Part shown: piece by piece, positions 35,103-42,699 of the stretch
Numbering within the stretch: position 1 is the first letter of the stretch
Layout of the letters: each line of letters begins with the position of its first letter
Assembly (NCBI RefSeq): GCF_026283955.1
Contig: NZ_JAPDPE010000031.1
Span: forward strand, 1-42,699
DNA length: 42,699 nucleotides
Direction: 5' to 3'
Origin: Dyella silvatica
GTDB taxonomy: Bacteria; Pseudomonadota; Gammaproteobacteria; Xanthomonadales; Rhodanobacteraceae
Position numbers and translations under genes: made by a program
The notes under the pieces: generated by a model
What the model was told of the DNA's origin: nothing
Seen by the model: only the letters and a program-made list of their open reading frames with translations
Databases searched by the model: none

Positions 35103-35897
35103 TTATGCCGCTTGCGGTGCAAAGCGATAGATATCCATCGCCATAAAGCCCTGGTCGATACCCGCATCGATACGTTGCGCGGAGGCGGATATTCCACCGG
35201 CACCCAAGGCGACAAACAGCGGTAAGAAGTGCTCGTCGGTGGGGTGGGCGCGTTCGGCAAAGGGGGCCTGGCGGCGATAGTCGAGCAAGGCTTCGATATC
35301 GCCAGCGGCAAGCTTTTGTTCGACCCAGCCGATAAAAGGCCGTACGTAGGGTGCTTCACGCGTTTCGCTATAACCGCCGCGCAGGTCATACAGGTTGTGC
35401 GTGATGCTGCCTGAGCCGATCACCAGCACGCCTTCTTCGCGCAGCGAGGCGAGTGCCTGCCCCACAGCCAGGTGATGGGCTGGGTCGCGTTCGGGTTGAA
35501 TCGACAGCGGTATCACCGGGATATCGGCTTGCGGATAAAGCAGGTGCAAAGGCACCCAGGCGCCATGATCCAGCCCGTGTCTGGCGTCGATGCTGGACGC
35601 CAGGCCGGCGGCATCGAGTCGTTGTTGCACGCGCGCCGCCAGCTCGGGTGCGCCGGGGGCGGGGTAGCGAATCTGGTAGAGCGGCGCGGGAAATCCGTGG
35701 AAGTCGTGGATGGTTTCCGGTGTCGGTGCGGCGCCGACCTGGGGCTGGCGTGTCAGCCAGTGCGCGGTGGCGATCACGATCGCCTTGGGGCGTGGCAGCA
35801 CGCGGGCCAATTCGCTCAGGCGCTCGCCGGTCAGGCCTGGTTGCAGCGCGGTCATCGGCGAGCCGTGGGAGATAAACAAGCTGGGCAGGGCAGTCAT
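35103..35897 (-). CDS. DODA-type extradiol dioxygenase (LigB superfamily)
   Basis: A 264-residue protein like E. coli YgiD and plant DOPA 4,5-dioxygenase. Metal-binding histidines are expected in SHG (His11), TAHW (His46), a central DHGAWVPL segment and SITHNL; the FHGFP segment is typical. The family opens catechol rings (for example L-DOPA) using a non-haem metal and O2; the natural bacterial substrate is unclear. The start is the ATG at 35897. Single-gene unit. Confidence 0.88.
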   Translation of the reverse strand: MTALPSLFISHGSPMTALQPGLTGERLSELARVLPRPKAIVIATAHWLTRQPQVGAAPTPETIHDFHGFPAPLYQIRYPAPGAPELAARVQQRLDAAGLASSIDARHGLDHGAWVPLHLLYPQADIPVIPLSIQPERDPAHHLAVGQALASLREEGVLVIGSGSITHNLYDLRGGYSETREAPYVRPFIGWVEQKLAAGDIEALLDYRRQAPFAERAHPTDEHFLPLFVALGAGGISASAQRIDAGIDQGFMAMDIYRFAPQAA

Positions 35898-35984
35898 GGC
35901 AGTGCTCGGAGGTGCGAGTCAAGCATGATGGGGGCCGCTAGCGGACTTTTTGAGGGGGCTGAGGGAAACGGTGCGTTCCAACGA

Positions 35985-36018
35985 AAACGCCCTCCGCTGC
36001 AGGCAGTGGAGGGCGTTT
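35985..36018 (-). terminator. Rho-independent terminator of the deaD-like gene
   Basis: A perfect 11-bp inverted repeat (35985-35995 with 36008-36018) with an inner CTGC/GCAG pairing. On the minus strand it is 28 bases past the helicase stop, and TTTTCGTT continues from the stem's end. Confidence 0.8.
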
Positions 36019-36046
36019 CGGACTCGCTTACGCGGTCACTTATCGC

Positions 36047-37951
36047 TTAGGGTTTACGGCGCGGTGGCTTGCCGCCGCTAAAGCCCTGGCCCTGGGGCCG
36101 CGGTTTGCCCTTAAAGCCACCGCCGCCCGGCCGGAAGCCGCCGGGTTTGCGCGGCGGTGCTGCGTCGCCGGCACCGCTGTCATTGCCATCCCATTCATGG
36201 ATGCGCAGCTGTTGCTGGCTCACCCACACCTTTTGCAGGTGCTGGAACACCTCCTTGGGCATGCCGTCGGGCAAGTCGATCAAGCTGTATTCGCCACGGA
36301 TGCTGAGGCGACCGATAAACGAGCTCTCCAGGCCGGCTTCATTGGCGATGGCGCCAATGATGTTGCCCGGCTTTACGCCGTGTTCGTGGCCGACTTCCAC
36401 ACGATAGGTGCGCTTGCCTTCTTCGGTGACGTGTTCGCGCACCGGGCGGGTGCCGAACTCGCGCGGGGCGCTGTCACGTTCGCGTGGGGCACGCTCGCGC
36501 GGCGGACGGCTATCGCCACCTTCGCGCTCGAACGAAGGGCGTCGTTCATTGCGATCACGCGGTGTGCGCTCGCGCGACTCTTGCTCGCGCGGGGCGTATT
36601 CGCGTTTCGGCGGCGGCGTCAGCAGCAACGGTTGATCGCCTTGCGCAATGCGGGCCAGCGCGGCGGCAATCTCGATCGCCGGGATGTTGTGCTCTTGCTC
36701 GAACTGTTCGATCAACTGCTGGAAAAAGCTCAGGTCGCCGACTGCCAGCGTATCGCTGATGCGCTGCTTGAATTTGGCGATACGCTGATCGTTGACGGCT
36801 TCCACCGTGGGCAGTTTCATCTCTTCGATGGGCTGGCGGGTGGCGCGTTCGATCGCGCGCAGCATGCCTTTCTCGCGCGGGGTGACGAACAGAATCGCTT
36901 CGCCGCTGCGACCGGCACGGCCGGTACGGCCGATGCGGTGCACATAGCTCTCGGTGTCGTACGGAATGTCGTAGTTCATCACGTGGCTGATGCGCTCCAC
37001 GTCGAGACCGCGTGCGGCAACGTCGGTGGCGACAAGGATGTCGAGCTTGCCGTCTTTAAGCTGCTGGATCACGCGCTCGCGTTGCGGCTGGGCAATATCG
37101 CCATTGATGGCGGCCGCAGCCAGGCCCCGTGCTTGCAGTTTCTCGGCCAGCTCTTCGGTGGCCTGTTTGGTGCGCGCGAAGATAATCATCGCGTCGAACG
37201 GTTCGGCTTCGAGAATGCGGGTCATCGCGTCGAGCTTGTGCAGGCCACTGACAAACCAGTAGCGCTGGCGAATATTCGCCGCCGTCGTGGTGGACGACTT
37301 GATGGTGACTTCCACCGGATCTTTCAGATGCCGTTGCGCGATCTTGCGGATCACCGTTGGCATGGTTGCCGAGAACAGGGCGACCTGGCGCTGTGGCGGG
37401 GTGGCCTGCAGTACTTTCTCGACATCGTCGATAAAGCCCATGCGTAGCATTTCGTCGGCTTCGTCGAGCACCAGATAACGCAGTTCGGACAGATCGAGCG
37501 TGCCGCGATCCAGATGGTCGATGACTCGACCCGGCGTGCCGACCACGATGTGCACGCCGCGTTTCAGCGAATGCAACTGCGGGCCGTAGCTCTGGCCGCC
37601 GTAGATCGGCAGTACCTGGAAGCCCGGGATATGGGCGGCGTAGCGCTGGAAGGCCTCGGCCACCTGGATGGCCAGTTCGCGCGTTGGTGCCAGCACCAGC
37701 GCCTGCGGCTTGCCGGGTTTGACATTGATGCGCGACAAAATCGGCAGCGCAAACGCCGCGGTTTTACCGGTGCCGGTTTGGGCCTGGCCGAGCACATCGC
37801 GCCCTTCCAGCAGCGGTGGAATGGTGGCAGCCTGAATCGGCGAAGGCGATTCGTAGCCTACATCGGCCAGTACGCGCAGTACCTCCGGATGAAGGCCAAG
37901 CGTAGCGAAGCCGGCGGCAGCCGGAGCGGTGTCGGGAGACGGGGAGGACAT
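36047..37951 (-). CDS. deaD: DEAD-box RNA helicase DeaD/CsdA-like
   Basis: A 634-residue ATP-dependent RNA helicase. Motif I is AQTGTGKT (57-64), motif II VLDEADEM, motif III SAT, and motif [13 protein letters not shown]. After the helicase core there is a region with Glu/Arg-rich repeats (about 440-520), then the DbpA-like RNA-binding domain (VGHEHGVKPGNIIGAI near 535-600), and a basic Gly/Arg/Lys-rich tail. CsdA/DeaD helps ribosome assembly and mRNA decay, above all in the cold. The start is the ATG at 37951 with GAGG upstream; an in-frame extension to 37981 is less likely. Confidence 0.92.
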   Translation of the reverse strand: MSSPSPDTAPAAAGFATLGLHPEVLRVLADVGYESPSPIQAATIPPLLEGRDVLGQAQTGTGKTAAFALPILSRINVKPGKPQALVLAPTRELAIQVAEAFQRYAAHIPGFQVLPIYGGQSYGPQLHSLKRGVHIVVGTPGRVIDHLDRGTLDLSELRYLVLDEADEMLRMGFIDDVEKVLQATPPQRQVALFSATMPTVIRKIAQRHLKDPVEVTIKSSTTTAANIRQRYWFVSGLHKLDAMTRILEAEPFDAMIIFARTKQATEELAEKLQARGLAAAAINGDIAQPQRERVIQQLKDGKLDILVATDVAARGLDVERISHVMNYDIPYDTESYVHRIGRTGRAGRSGEAILFVTPREKGMLRAIERATRQPIEEMKLPTVEAVNDQRIAKFKQRISDTLAVGDLSFFQQLIEQFEQEHNIPAIEIAAALARIAQGDQPLLLTPPPKREYAPREQESRERTPRDRNERRPSFEREGGDSRPPRERAPRERDSAPREFGTRPVREHVTEEGKRTYRVEVGHEHGVKPGNIIGAIANEAGLESSFIGRLSIRGEYSLIDLPDGMPKEVFQHLQKVWVSQQQLRIHEWDGNDSGAGDAAPPRKPGGFRPGGGGFKGKPRPQGQGFSGGKPPRRKP

Positions 37952-38069
37952 GTGAACCTCATGTGGCATGCAGAACGGCATGCGGGAGAATGGCCGCTAT
38001 TGTAGCAGCCTGGCTCGATTCAACCGATAACTTTATACGACTAACTAGCACATTTTTCGAGGAAAGATC

Positions 38070-38819
38070 ATGCAGAAGCGTCTTACAGGCCGAATTGCCC
38101 TGGTTACCGGTGCCTCGTCGGGCATTGGCGAGGCCACCGCCCTGGCTCTGGCCGAGGCAGGCGCACGGGTGGCGATCGCCGCCCGGCGCCAGGATCGTCT
38201 GGAAGCCTTGGCGGCCAAACTGAAGGCGCTGGGCGCCGAACCGTTGATCCTGGCCGCCGACCTGTTGTCGGTTACCGAGGCCCAGCGTGTGGTGGCGGAG
38301 ACCGAAGCCCATTACGGCCAACTGGATATCCTGGTCAACAACGCCGGCGTGATGTATCTGGAGCCGGTGATCGAGGCCGACCTGGGCCGTTGGCAGCAGA
38401 TGCTGCAGCTGAACGTCATGAGCCTGATTGCCTCGACCCAGGCTGCATTGGCTGGCATGCGCGACCGCCGCGAGGGGCATGTCGTCAATATCTCTTCCAC
38501 CGCCGGGCGGGTGGCCAATCCCAATGCTGCCGCCTACGCGGCGACCAAGTTCGGTGTGGTGGCGTTCTCTGAGGCGCTGCGGCGCGAGGTCTATCAGCAC
38601 AATATCCGCGTCAGTGTGATTGAGCCGGGTGCGGTGGCGACAGAGCTGCGTGAGCATATAGGCCACGCCGGCGTGCAGCAGGCGACCAATGCCTGGGCTG
38701 AGGGTATGCGCCAGTTGCAGAGCAGCGATGTAGCCGAGACGATTTTGTTCTGCGTGACGCGGCCGTCGCACGTCAATATCAACGAAATCTTGATGCGGCC
38801 GACCGATCAAGAGCGTTGA
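38070..38819 (+). CDS. Short-chain dehydrogenase/reductase
   Basis: A 249-residue classical [11 protein letters not shown] (13-20) binds the cofactor's dinucleotide part; ARRQDRLE after beta-2 suggests NADP(H). NNAG, a Ser in NISSTAG and YAATK give the active site. It resembles YdfG/serine-3-dehydrogenase-like SDRs, but the substrate is not certain. It has GAGGAAAG upstream of the ATG and is the first gene of a unit with ynfA, fghA and the RimJ-like gene. Confidence 0.88.
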   Translation: MQKRLTGRIALVTGASSGIGEATALALAEAGARVAIAARRQDRLEALAAKLKALGAEPLILAADLLSVTEAQRVVAETEAHYGQLDILVNNAGVMYLEPVIEADLGRWQQMLQLNVMSLIASTQAALAGMRDRREGHVVNISSTAGRVANPNAAAYAATKFGVVAFSEALRREVYQHNIRVSVIEPGAVATELREHIGHAGVQQATNAWAEGMRQLQSSDVAETILFCVTRPSHVNINEILMRPTDQER

Positions 38820-38823
38820 GTCG

Positions 38824-39146
38824 ATGAAGACCGCGTGTTTGTTTTTGCTGACGGCATTGGCTGAGATCGTGGGTTGCTATCTGCCGTACCTCTGGTTGCG
38901 CAAGGGCGCATCGGCGTGGCTGTTGTTGCCGGCGGCCTGCGCGCTGGCCTTGTTCGCCTGGTTGCTGAGTTTACATCCGACGGCGGCGGGGCGGGTTTAT
39001 CCGCTTATGGCGGCATTTACGTGGCCGTGGCGCTGGGCTGGCTGTGGCTGGTCGATGGTGTGCGACCCAGTGGCTGGGATGTGCTCGGCGTAGCGGTGAT
39101 CCTGCTCGGCGCCGCTATCATCATGTGTGCTCCGCGAGTGAGTTGA
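38824..39146 (+). pseudogene. ynfA: YnfA-family membrane protein gene with a frameshift
   Basis: The first frame (38824 to about 39000) encodes a near-perfect YnfA N-terminus ([20 protein letters not shown], then [10 protein letters not shown]). After that the frame goes off into unrelated residues ending at 39093. The family sequence resumes in the next frame ([20 protein letters not shown] through [10 protein letters not shown]), ending with a stop at 39146. Inserting one base after 39000 (TAT GCC GCT in place of TAT CCGCT) would restore a normal protein of about 108 residues. So there is a one-base deletion near 39001. YnfA proteins are small four-helix membrane proteins of the SMR-like drug transporter group. 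Either a sequencing error or a recent loss of function. Confidence 0.85.
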
Positions 39147-39155
39147 GGGACAAGG

Positions 39156-40013
39156 ATGAGTGCTGCAAATCTTGTGATCGAAACGCTGTCTGAGCATCGT
39201 TGTCATGGTGGCGTTCAGGGGTTTTACCGGCATGCATCCGCTTACTGTGGTTCGATGCGCTTTGCCGTTTATCAGCCTCCGCAGGCTGCGCGCGGGCCGT
39301 GTCCGGTGCTGTATTTCCTGGCCGGGCTGACCTGCACGGAGGAGACCGCCACGGTCAAGGCGGGCGCGCAACGTCTTGCCGCTGAACTTGGCCTGGTGCT
39401 GGTGATGCCCGATACCAGTCCACGACAGACCGGCATCGATGGCGCGACGGGCGATTGGGAGTTTGGTGAGGGCGCGGGTTTCTATCTGGACGCCACGCAG
39501 GCGCCGTGGTCGGCGCGGTTCCAGATGCACAGCTACATCGCACTGGAGCTGCCGGCGTTGATCGCGGCCAACTTCCCGGTCGACATTGCGCGCAGCGGCA
39601 TCTTTGGCCACTCGATGGGTGGGCATGGTGCGCTGACTATGGCGCTGAAGCATCCGCAGCGCTATCGCTCGGTGTCCGCATTCGCACCGATTGTTGCGCC
39701 AAGCCAGGTGCCGTGGGGGCGCAAGGCATTTCCGCGTTACCTGGGTGAGGACGAGCGCAGCTGGGCCGCTTATGACGCCTGCGAATTAGTGCGCCAGCAG
39801 ACCCTCCCCGGAACGATTCTGATCGACCAGGGCGAGGCGGATCATTTTCTGGAAGCGCAACTCAAGCCCGAGCTTTTCGATCAGGCTTGCGCCGAGGCCG
39901 GGCAGGCGCTGCTACTGCGCCGGCACGCCGGTTATGACCATGGTTATTACTTCATCGCCAGTTTTATCGACGATCACCTTCGCCATCACGCGAAGGCCTT
40001 GGGTGCGGGGTGA
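39156..40013 (+). CDS. fghA: S-formylglutathione hydrolase
   Basis: A 285-residue esterase-D family enzyme. The LTCTEET segment forms the oxyanion region, GHSMGGHGAL holds the nucleophile Ser, DQGEADHFL the Asp and HAGYDHGYYFI the His. It releases formate from S-formylglutathione in glutathione-dependent formaldehyde detoxification. The usual partner, S-(hydroxymethyl)glutathione dehydrogenase (frmA/adhC), is not in the window. It starts 9 bases after the frameshifted ynfA and overlaps the next gene by 4 bases. Confidence 0.93.
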   Translation: MSAANLVIETLSEHRCHGGVQGFYRHASAYCGSMRFAVYQPPQAARGPCPVLYFLAGLTCTEETATVKAGAQRLAAELGLVLVMPDTSPRQTGIDGATGDWEFGEGAGFYLDATQAPWSARFQMHSYIALELPALIAANFPVDIARSGIFGHSMGGHGALTMALKHPQRYRSVSAFAPIVAPSQVPWGRKAFPRYLGEDERSWAAYDACELVRQQTLPGTILIDQGEADHFLEAQLKPELFDQACAEAGQALLLRRHAGYDHGYYFIASFIDDHLRHHAKALGAG

Positions 40014-40561
40014 GTGTGCCGCCGCGCTTACGCACCGCGCGGACGCTGATTCGTCTGGCTGAGGAGGCGGATGCAGCCAAATTGCTGCGTTACCGAGTGG
40101 AGAATGCCGAGCATCTGGCGGCGTGGGAGCCGTTGCGCGAATGCCACTTTTTCACCCTGGATCATTGCCTGCAAAGCATCGCGGAGGGGCGAGAAACGGC
40201 CCGGCTGGATCGCGGCTATCCGTTAGCCGTGTTCAGCCCGGACGAGGAGACGATGCTGGCGACGATGAACTTTGCGAATATCGTGCGTGGCGCTTTTCAG
40301 GCCTGCCATCTGGGTTATGGCATCGCTGCATCCGAGCAGGGGCAAGGGCTTATGCACGAGGTGTTGCTCAGCGGGCTGGGGTGGGCCTTTGGCGATCTCG
40401 GCCTGCATCGGGTGATGGCTAATTACCTGCCGCGCAATCAACGCAGCGAGCGATTGCTGCAGCGCTTGGGCTTTGAGCGCGAGGGCTATGCCAAGCGGTA
40501 TCTGCAGATTGCCGGTGTGTGGGAGGACCATGTCCTCACCGCGAAAGTGGTCGCGGCCTGA
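40010..40561 (+). CDS. RimJ-like GNAT acetyltransferase
   Basis: A 183-residue GNAT acetyltransferase starting at a GTG that overlaps the fghA stop (GTGA). The LGYGIAASEQGQGLMHEVL segment is the acetyl-CoA loop, and the LHRVMANYLPRNQRSERLLQRLGFEREGYAKRYL pattern is that of the RimJ/RimL group, which acetylates the N-terminus of ribosomal proteins. Some RimJ-like proteins act on other substrates, so specificity is uncertain. Confidence 0.88.
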   Translation: MSVPPRLRTARTLIRLAEEADAAKLLRYRVENAEHLAAWEPLRECHFFTLDHCLQSIAEGRETARLDRGYPLAVFSPDEETMLATMNFANIVRGAFQACHLGYGIAASEQGQGLMHEVLLSGLGWAFGDLGLHRVMANYLPRNQRSERLLQRLGFEREGYAKRYLQIAGVWEDHVLTAKVVAA

Positions 40562-40567
40562 GCGCAT

Positions 40568-40592
40568 CTCCCCCAGGCAAAGCCCGGGGGAG
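40568..40592. terminator. Hairpin between the convergent RimJ-like and rhlE genes
   Basis: An 11-bp stem with one A-C mismatch (40568-40578 with 40582-40592) and an AAA loop, between the stops of the two converging genes. No T-run on either side. Confidence 0.6.
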
Positions 40593-40604
40593 GTGGTATA
40601 GAAC

Positions 40605-41939
40605 TTACGCCTTGGCGGCTGGACGGCCGCCGCGCCGGCTGCGCTGACGGTTGGCCGCAGCGTGCTCACCGTTGGCGTTGGAGTTGGCATGGCCGTGCGG
40701 GCGATGTCCCGGTGCGGATTTGTTTTGACCGCCGGGGCGGCCTTGCGGACGCGCCTGACGCTGACCTTGCACCGGGCGCGGCGCACCCGGATCCAAACGC
40801 AGTGGCTGCGACGGTGCATAGCCCGGTACGTCGGTGATTTCGATCTCTTGCTTGAGCAGCTTGCGGATATCGCGCAGCAGGCCGGATTCGTCATGGCTGA
40901 CCAGCGAGAGCGCCAAGCCTTCGCTACCGGCACGGCCAGTGCGGCCAATCCGGTGCACGTAGTCTTCGGCAACCATCGGCAGATCGAAGTTGATGACGAT
41001 CGGCAGCTGGTCGATATCGATGCCGCGAGCGGCAATATCGGTGGCGACCAGGACGGTGATGCGGCCGGTTTTGAAGTCGCTGAGCGCGCGGGTGCGGGCG
41101 TTCTGGCTCTTGTTGCCGTGAATCGCCGCGGCGCGCAGGCCGGAAACTTCCAGGAAGCGCACCAGTTTGTCGGCGCCGTGCTTGGTGCGGCTGAACACCA
41201 GCGTCTGGCGACGGCTGTCTTGCGACAGCACGTGCAGCAACAGATCACGCTTGCGCGAAGCATCGACCGGATGCACATGGTGGCTGACCGTGGTCGCTAC
41301 GGTATTGGCCGGGCTCACCGACACTTCGCGCGGCTCATGCATGAACTGCATCGCCAGTGCCTTGATCGGTGCGGCAAAGGTGGCCGAAAACAACAGGGTC
41401 TGACGCTGACGCGGCACGGCGCTGAGAATGCGCTTCAGGGCCGGCAGGAAGCCCATGTCGAGCATGCGGTCGGCTTCGTCCAGGATCAGTACTTCGATAC
41501 CGGAGAGGTCGACCGAGCGCTGCTGCATATGGTCGATCAGGCGGCCGGGGGTGGCGATAACCACATCCACGCCACGGCGCAGGGCCTGCATCTGCGGACC
41601 CATGCCCACGCCACCGAAGATCGTGGTGGTGCTGACGTGCATGTGCTTGCCGTAGCTGCGCAGGTTGTCGTTGACCTGTGCGGCCAGTTCGCGGGTCGGT
41701 GTAAGCACCAGCGCGCGCGGACGGCGCGTCATGGTTTTGCCGCTGGTGGACAGGTGCTGCAGCAAGGGCAGCGAGAATGCCGCCGTTTTGCCGGTACCGG
41801 TCTGCGCGGCGGCAAGCAGGTCTTTGCCTTCCAGCACGAGCGGGATGGCGGCAGCCTGGATCGGGGTGGGTTGGGTGTAGCCTTGATCGGCAAGCGCACG
41901 CAACAACGCGGGCGCAAGGCCCAACGATTCAAAAGACAT
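40605..41939 (-). CDS. rhlE: DEAD-box RNA helicase RhlE-like
   Basis: A 444-residue helicase from the ATG at 41939 with GGAGC upstream. Motifs: a [20 protein letters not shown]-motif region, AQTGTGKT (45-52), [26 protein letters not shown]. The tail after residue 375 is rich in Arg, Gln, Gly, Asn and Pro and ends in [10 protein letters not shown], typical of RhlE. RhlE helps ribosome maturation and RNA turnover. Single-gene unit, ending at a hairpin. Confidence 0.92.
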   Translation of the reverse strand: MSFESLGLAPALLRALADQGYTQPTPIQAAAIPLVLEGKDLLAAAQTGTGKTAAFSLPLLQHLSTSGKTMTRRPRALVLTPTRELAAQVNDNLRSYGKHMHVSTTTIFGGVGMGPQMQALRRGVDVVIATPGRLIDHMQQRSVDLSGIEVLILDEADRMLDMGFLPALKRILSAVPRQRQTLLFSATFAAPIKALAMQFMHEPREVSVSPANTVATTVSHHVHPVDASRKRDLLLHVLSQDSRRQTLVFSRTKHGADKLVRFLEVSGLRAAAIHGNKSQNARTRALSDFKTGRITVLVATDIAARGIDIDQLPIVINFDLPMVAEDYVHRIGRTGRAGSEGLALSLVSHDESGLLRDIRKLLKQEIEITDVPGYAPSQPLRLDPGAPRPVQGQRQARPQGRPGGQNKSAPGHRPHGHANSNANGEHAAANRQRSRRGGRPAAKA

Positions 41940-42056
41940 TAGAAGCTCCAGAGCAACTCGGAGCGTTCTATCGAACCGCGTTGCATTATTCAAAAAGGGG
42001 AGTGGCGGACGGTGCCGCGGCGCGGAGTATAGCGCACTGGTGCCGTTTACGCTGGA

Positions 42057-42698
42057 TCAATATGAACGGAGGCCGGTTTGGGCGGTTTTTTGCGGTGCCG
42101 GCCGCTGCGCCACGATCAGATAACTGTTGTATGGCGTGCGTCCGCGTAGCGATTCGATCTGCACGGTGAGGCCGAGCGCCTCTAGCGGAGTGCGTATTTC
42201 AGCGGCCGCGGGGTAGTGCTGTGCACCGCCGGGAATCCAGCCCGAAGCGCGCAGAAAAAACTCCTCCACGCGGGTGGCATGAAAGCGCCAGCTGGGCTCG
42301 CGCAGCACATTGCGAATGATCAGCACGCCGTTGGGAGCCAGATGGGCCACGGCATTTTTTAGCAGGGGATCCTGGCGTGCCGCAGGCAGGTAATGCAGTA
42401 CGTCGAGCAGGGCGACGTGGCCTTGAAGCGATGGCAGGTCGGCGACATCGGCACGACGCAATTGCATGATTCGCTCAAGTCCACCGTGTTCTGCGGCGGC
42501 TTGGCCGGCGGCGATCTTGCGCGGGTCATGATCCAGTCCGATGTATTGGGTCAGTGCGCCGGTCGCGTGCAGATACTGGCCGAGCAGGCCGATGCCACAG
42601 CCAATGTCCAGCAAGGGCAGTTTGCAGGTGTCGATCAGCGCTGCAGTTGCGGCGTAGGCAGGGTCATAGGCGAGTTTCCAGCGCGCATGAAGTCGTTG
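42057..42698 (-). CDS. Class I SAM-dependent methyltransferase (N-terminus outside window)
   Basis: The frame is open from the right edge: the visible part begins RLHARWKLAYDPAYAA and continues to LLDIGCGIGLLGQYL (motif I) and GLDHDPRKIA (motif II), with LLDVLHYLPAARQDPLL and ILIIRNVLREP-like later motifs. About 214 residues are seen. Substrate unknown; the wording resembles small-molecule or lipid-related methyltransferases. The first methionine lies beyond the window. Minus strand, divergent from nothing visible. Confidence 0.8.
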   Translation of the reverse strand, partial: QRLHARWKLAYDPAYAATAALIDTCKLPLLDIGCGIGLLGQYLHATGALTQYIGLDHDPRKIAAGQAAAEHGGLERIMQLRRADVADLPSLQGHVALLDVLHYLPAARQDPLLKNAVAHLAPNGVLIIRNVLREPSWRFHATRVEEFFLRASGWIPGGAQHYPAAAEIRTPLEALGLTVQIESLRGRTPYNSYLIVAQRPAPQKTAQTGLRSY

Positions 42699-42699
42699 G

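Noticed and set aside
36197-37447. Long plus-strand frames opposite both helicase genes (also 40662-41942)
   Set aside because: Antisense shadows of unmistakable DEAD-box helicases.
38990-39010. Programmed frameshifting in ynfA
   Set aside because: No slippery heptamer, no stimulatory structure that I can see, and YnfA is not known to use frameshifting.

Overview
This is a GC-rich, gene-dense chromosomal stretch of a gammaproteobacterium. Gene content and order (leuS-lptE-holA-nadD, rsfS-rlmH, a Maf protein), frequent ATGA/GTGA overlaps, split PqiA-like genes and a TTCCCCG heptamer array suggest the order Xanthomonadales, probably Rhodanobacteraceae (Dyella/Rhodanobacter-like). That placement is inference; no rRNA is present. 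I see no tRNA, rRNA, insertion sequence, phage gene, CRISPR array or replication origin.

Layout. 1-5.9 kb: the 3' end of a multicopper oxidase gene, a convergent M14 peptidase/DUF502 pair, a small hypothetical gene, an orphan type II thioesterase, a roughly 0.7 kb stretch with no convincing gene, and an RcnB-like periplasmic protein. 6-8.3 kb: a MerR-type regulator divergent from a methyltransferase/DUF2938 pair, with a SoxR-like palindrome in the shared promoter, then a small membrane protein. 8.4-12.5 kb: a GhrA-type reductase, an ECF sigma factor with an unfamiliar membrane partner, a DUF4442 protein and a CnoX/YbbN thioredoxin. 12.7-16.3 kb: a four-gene PqiABC-like MCE lipid-transport operon with PqiA split in two. 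16.4-21.4 kb: leuS-lptE-holA-nadD.

21.4-26.7 kb is the most interesting part. A Tat-type MsrB gene and a DipZ-like CcdA/thioredoxin fusion gene lie divergent from a SigF-like ECF sigma gene and its NrsF-type (DUF1109) anti-sigma gene. Both sides carry an exact GTAACC-N16-CGAA promoter motif. Between the promoters are nine perfect TTCCCCG heptamers, four degenerate heptamers in the opposite orientation and a T-rich tract. I read this as a self-contained, autoregulated unit that reduces oxidised methionine in the periplasm, with a repeat array that may vary between strains.

26.7-31 kb: a nitronate monooxygenase-like protein, then rsfS-rlmH, a GNAT gene, a Maf gene and a CPBP protease gene. 31-35.9 kb: a TerC-CBS-CorC fusion, a methyltransferase, a MAPEG protein, a YpfJ-type zinc metallopeptidase and a DODA-type dioxygenase. 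36-42.7 kb: two DEAD-box RNA helicases (DeaD/CsdA-like and RhlE-like) flanking an operon of an SDR, a frameshifted ynfA, fghA and a RimJ-like gene, and finally a partial methyltransferase gene running off the right edge.
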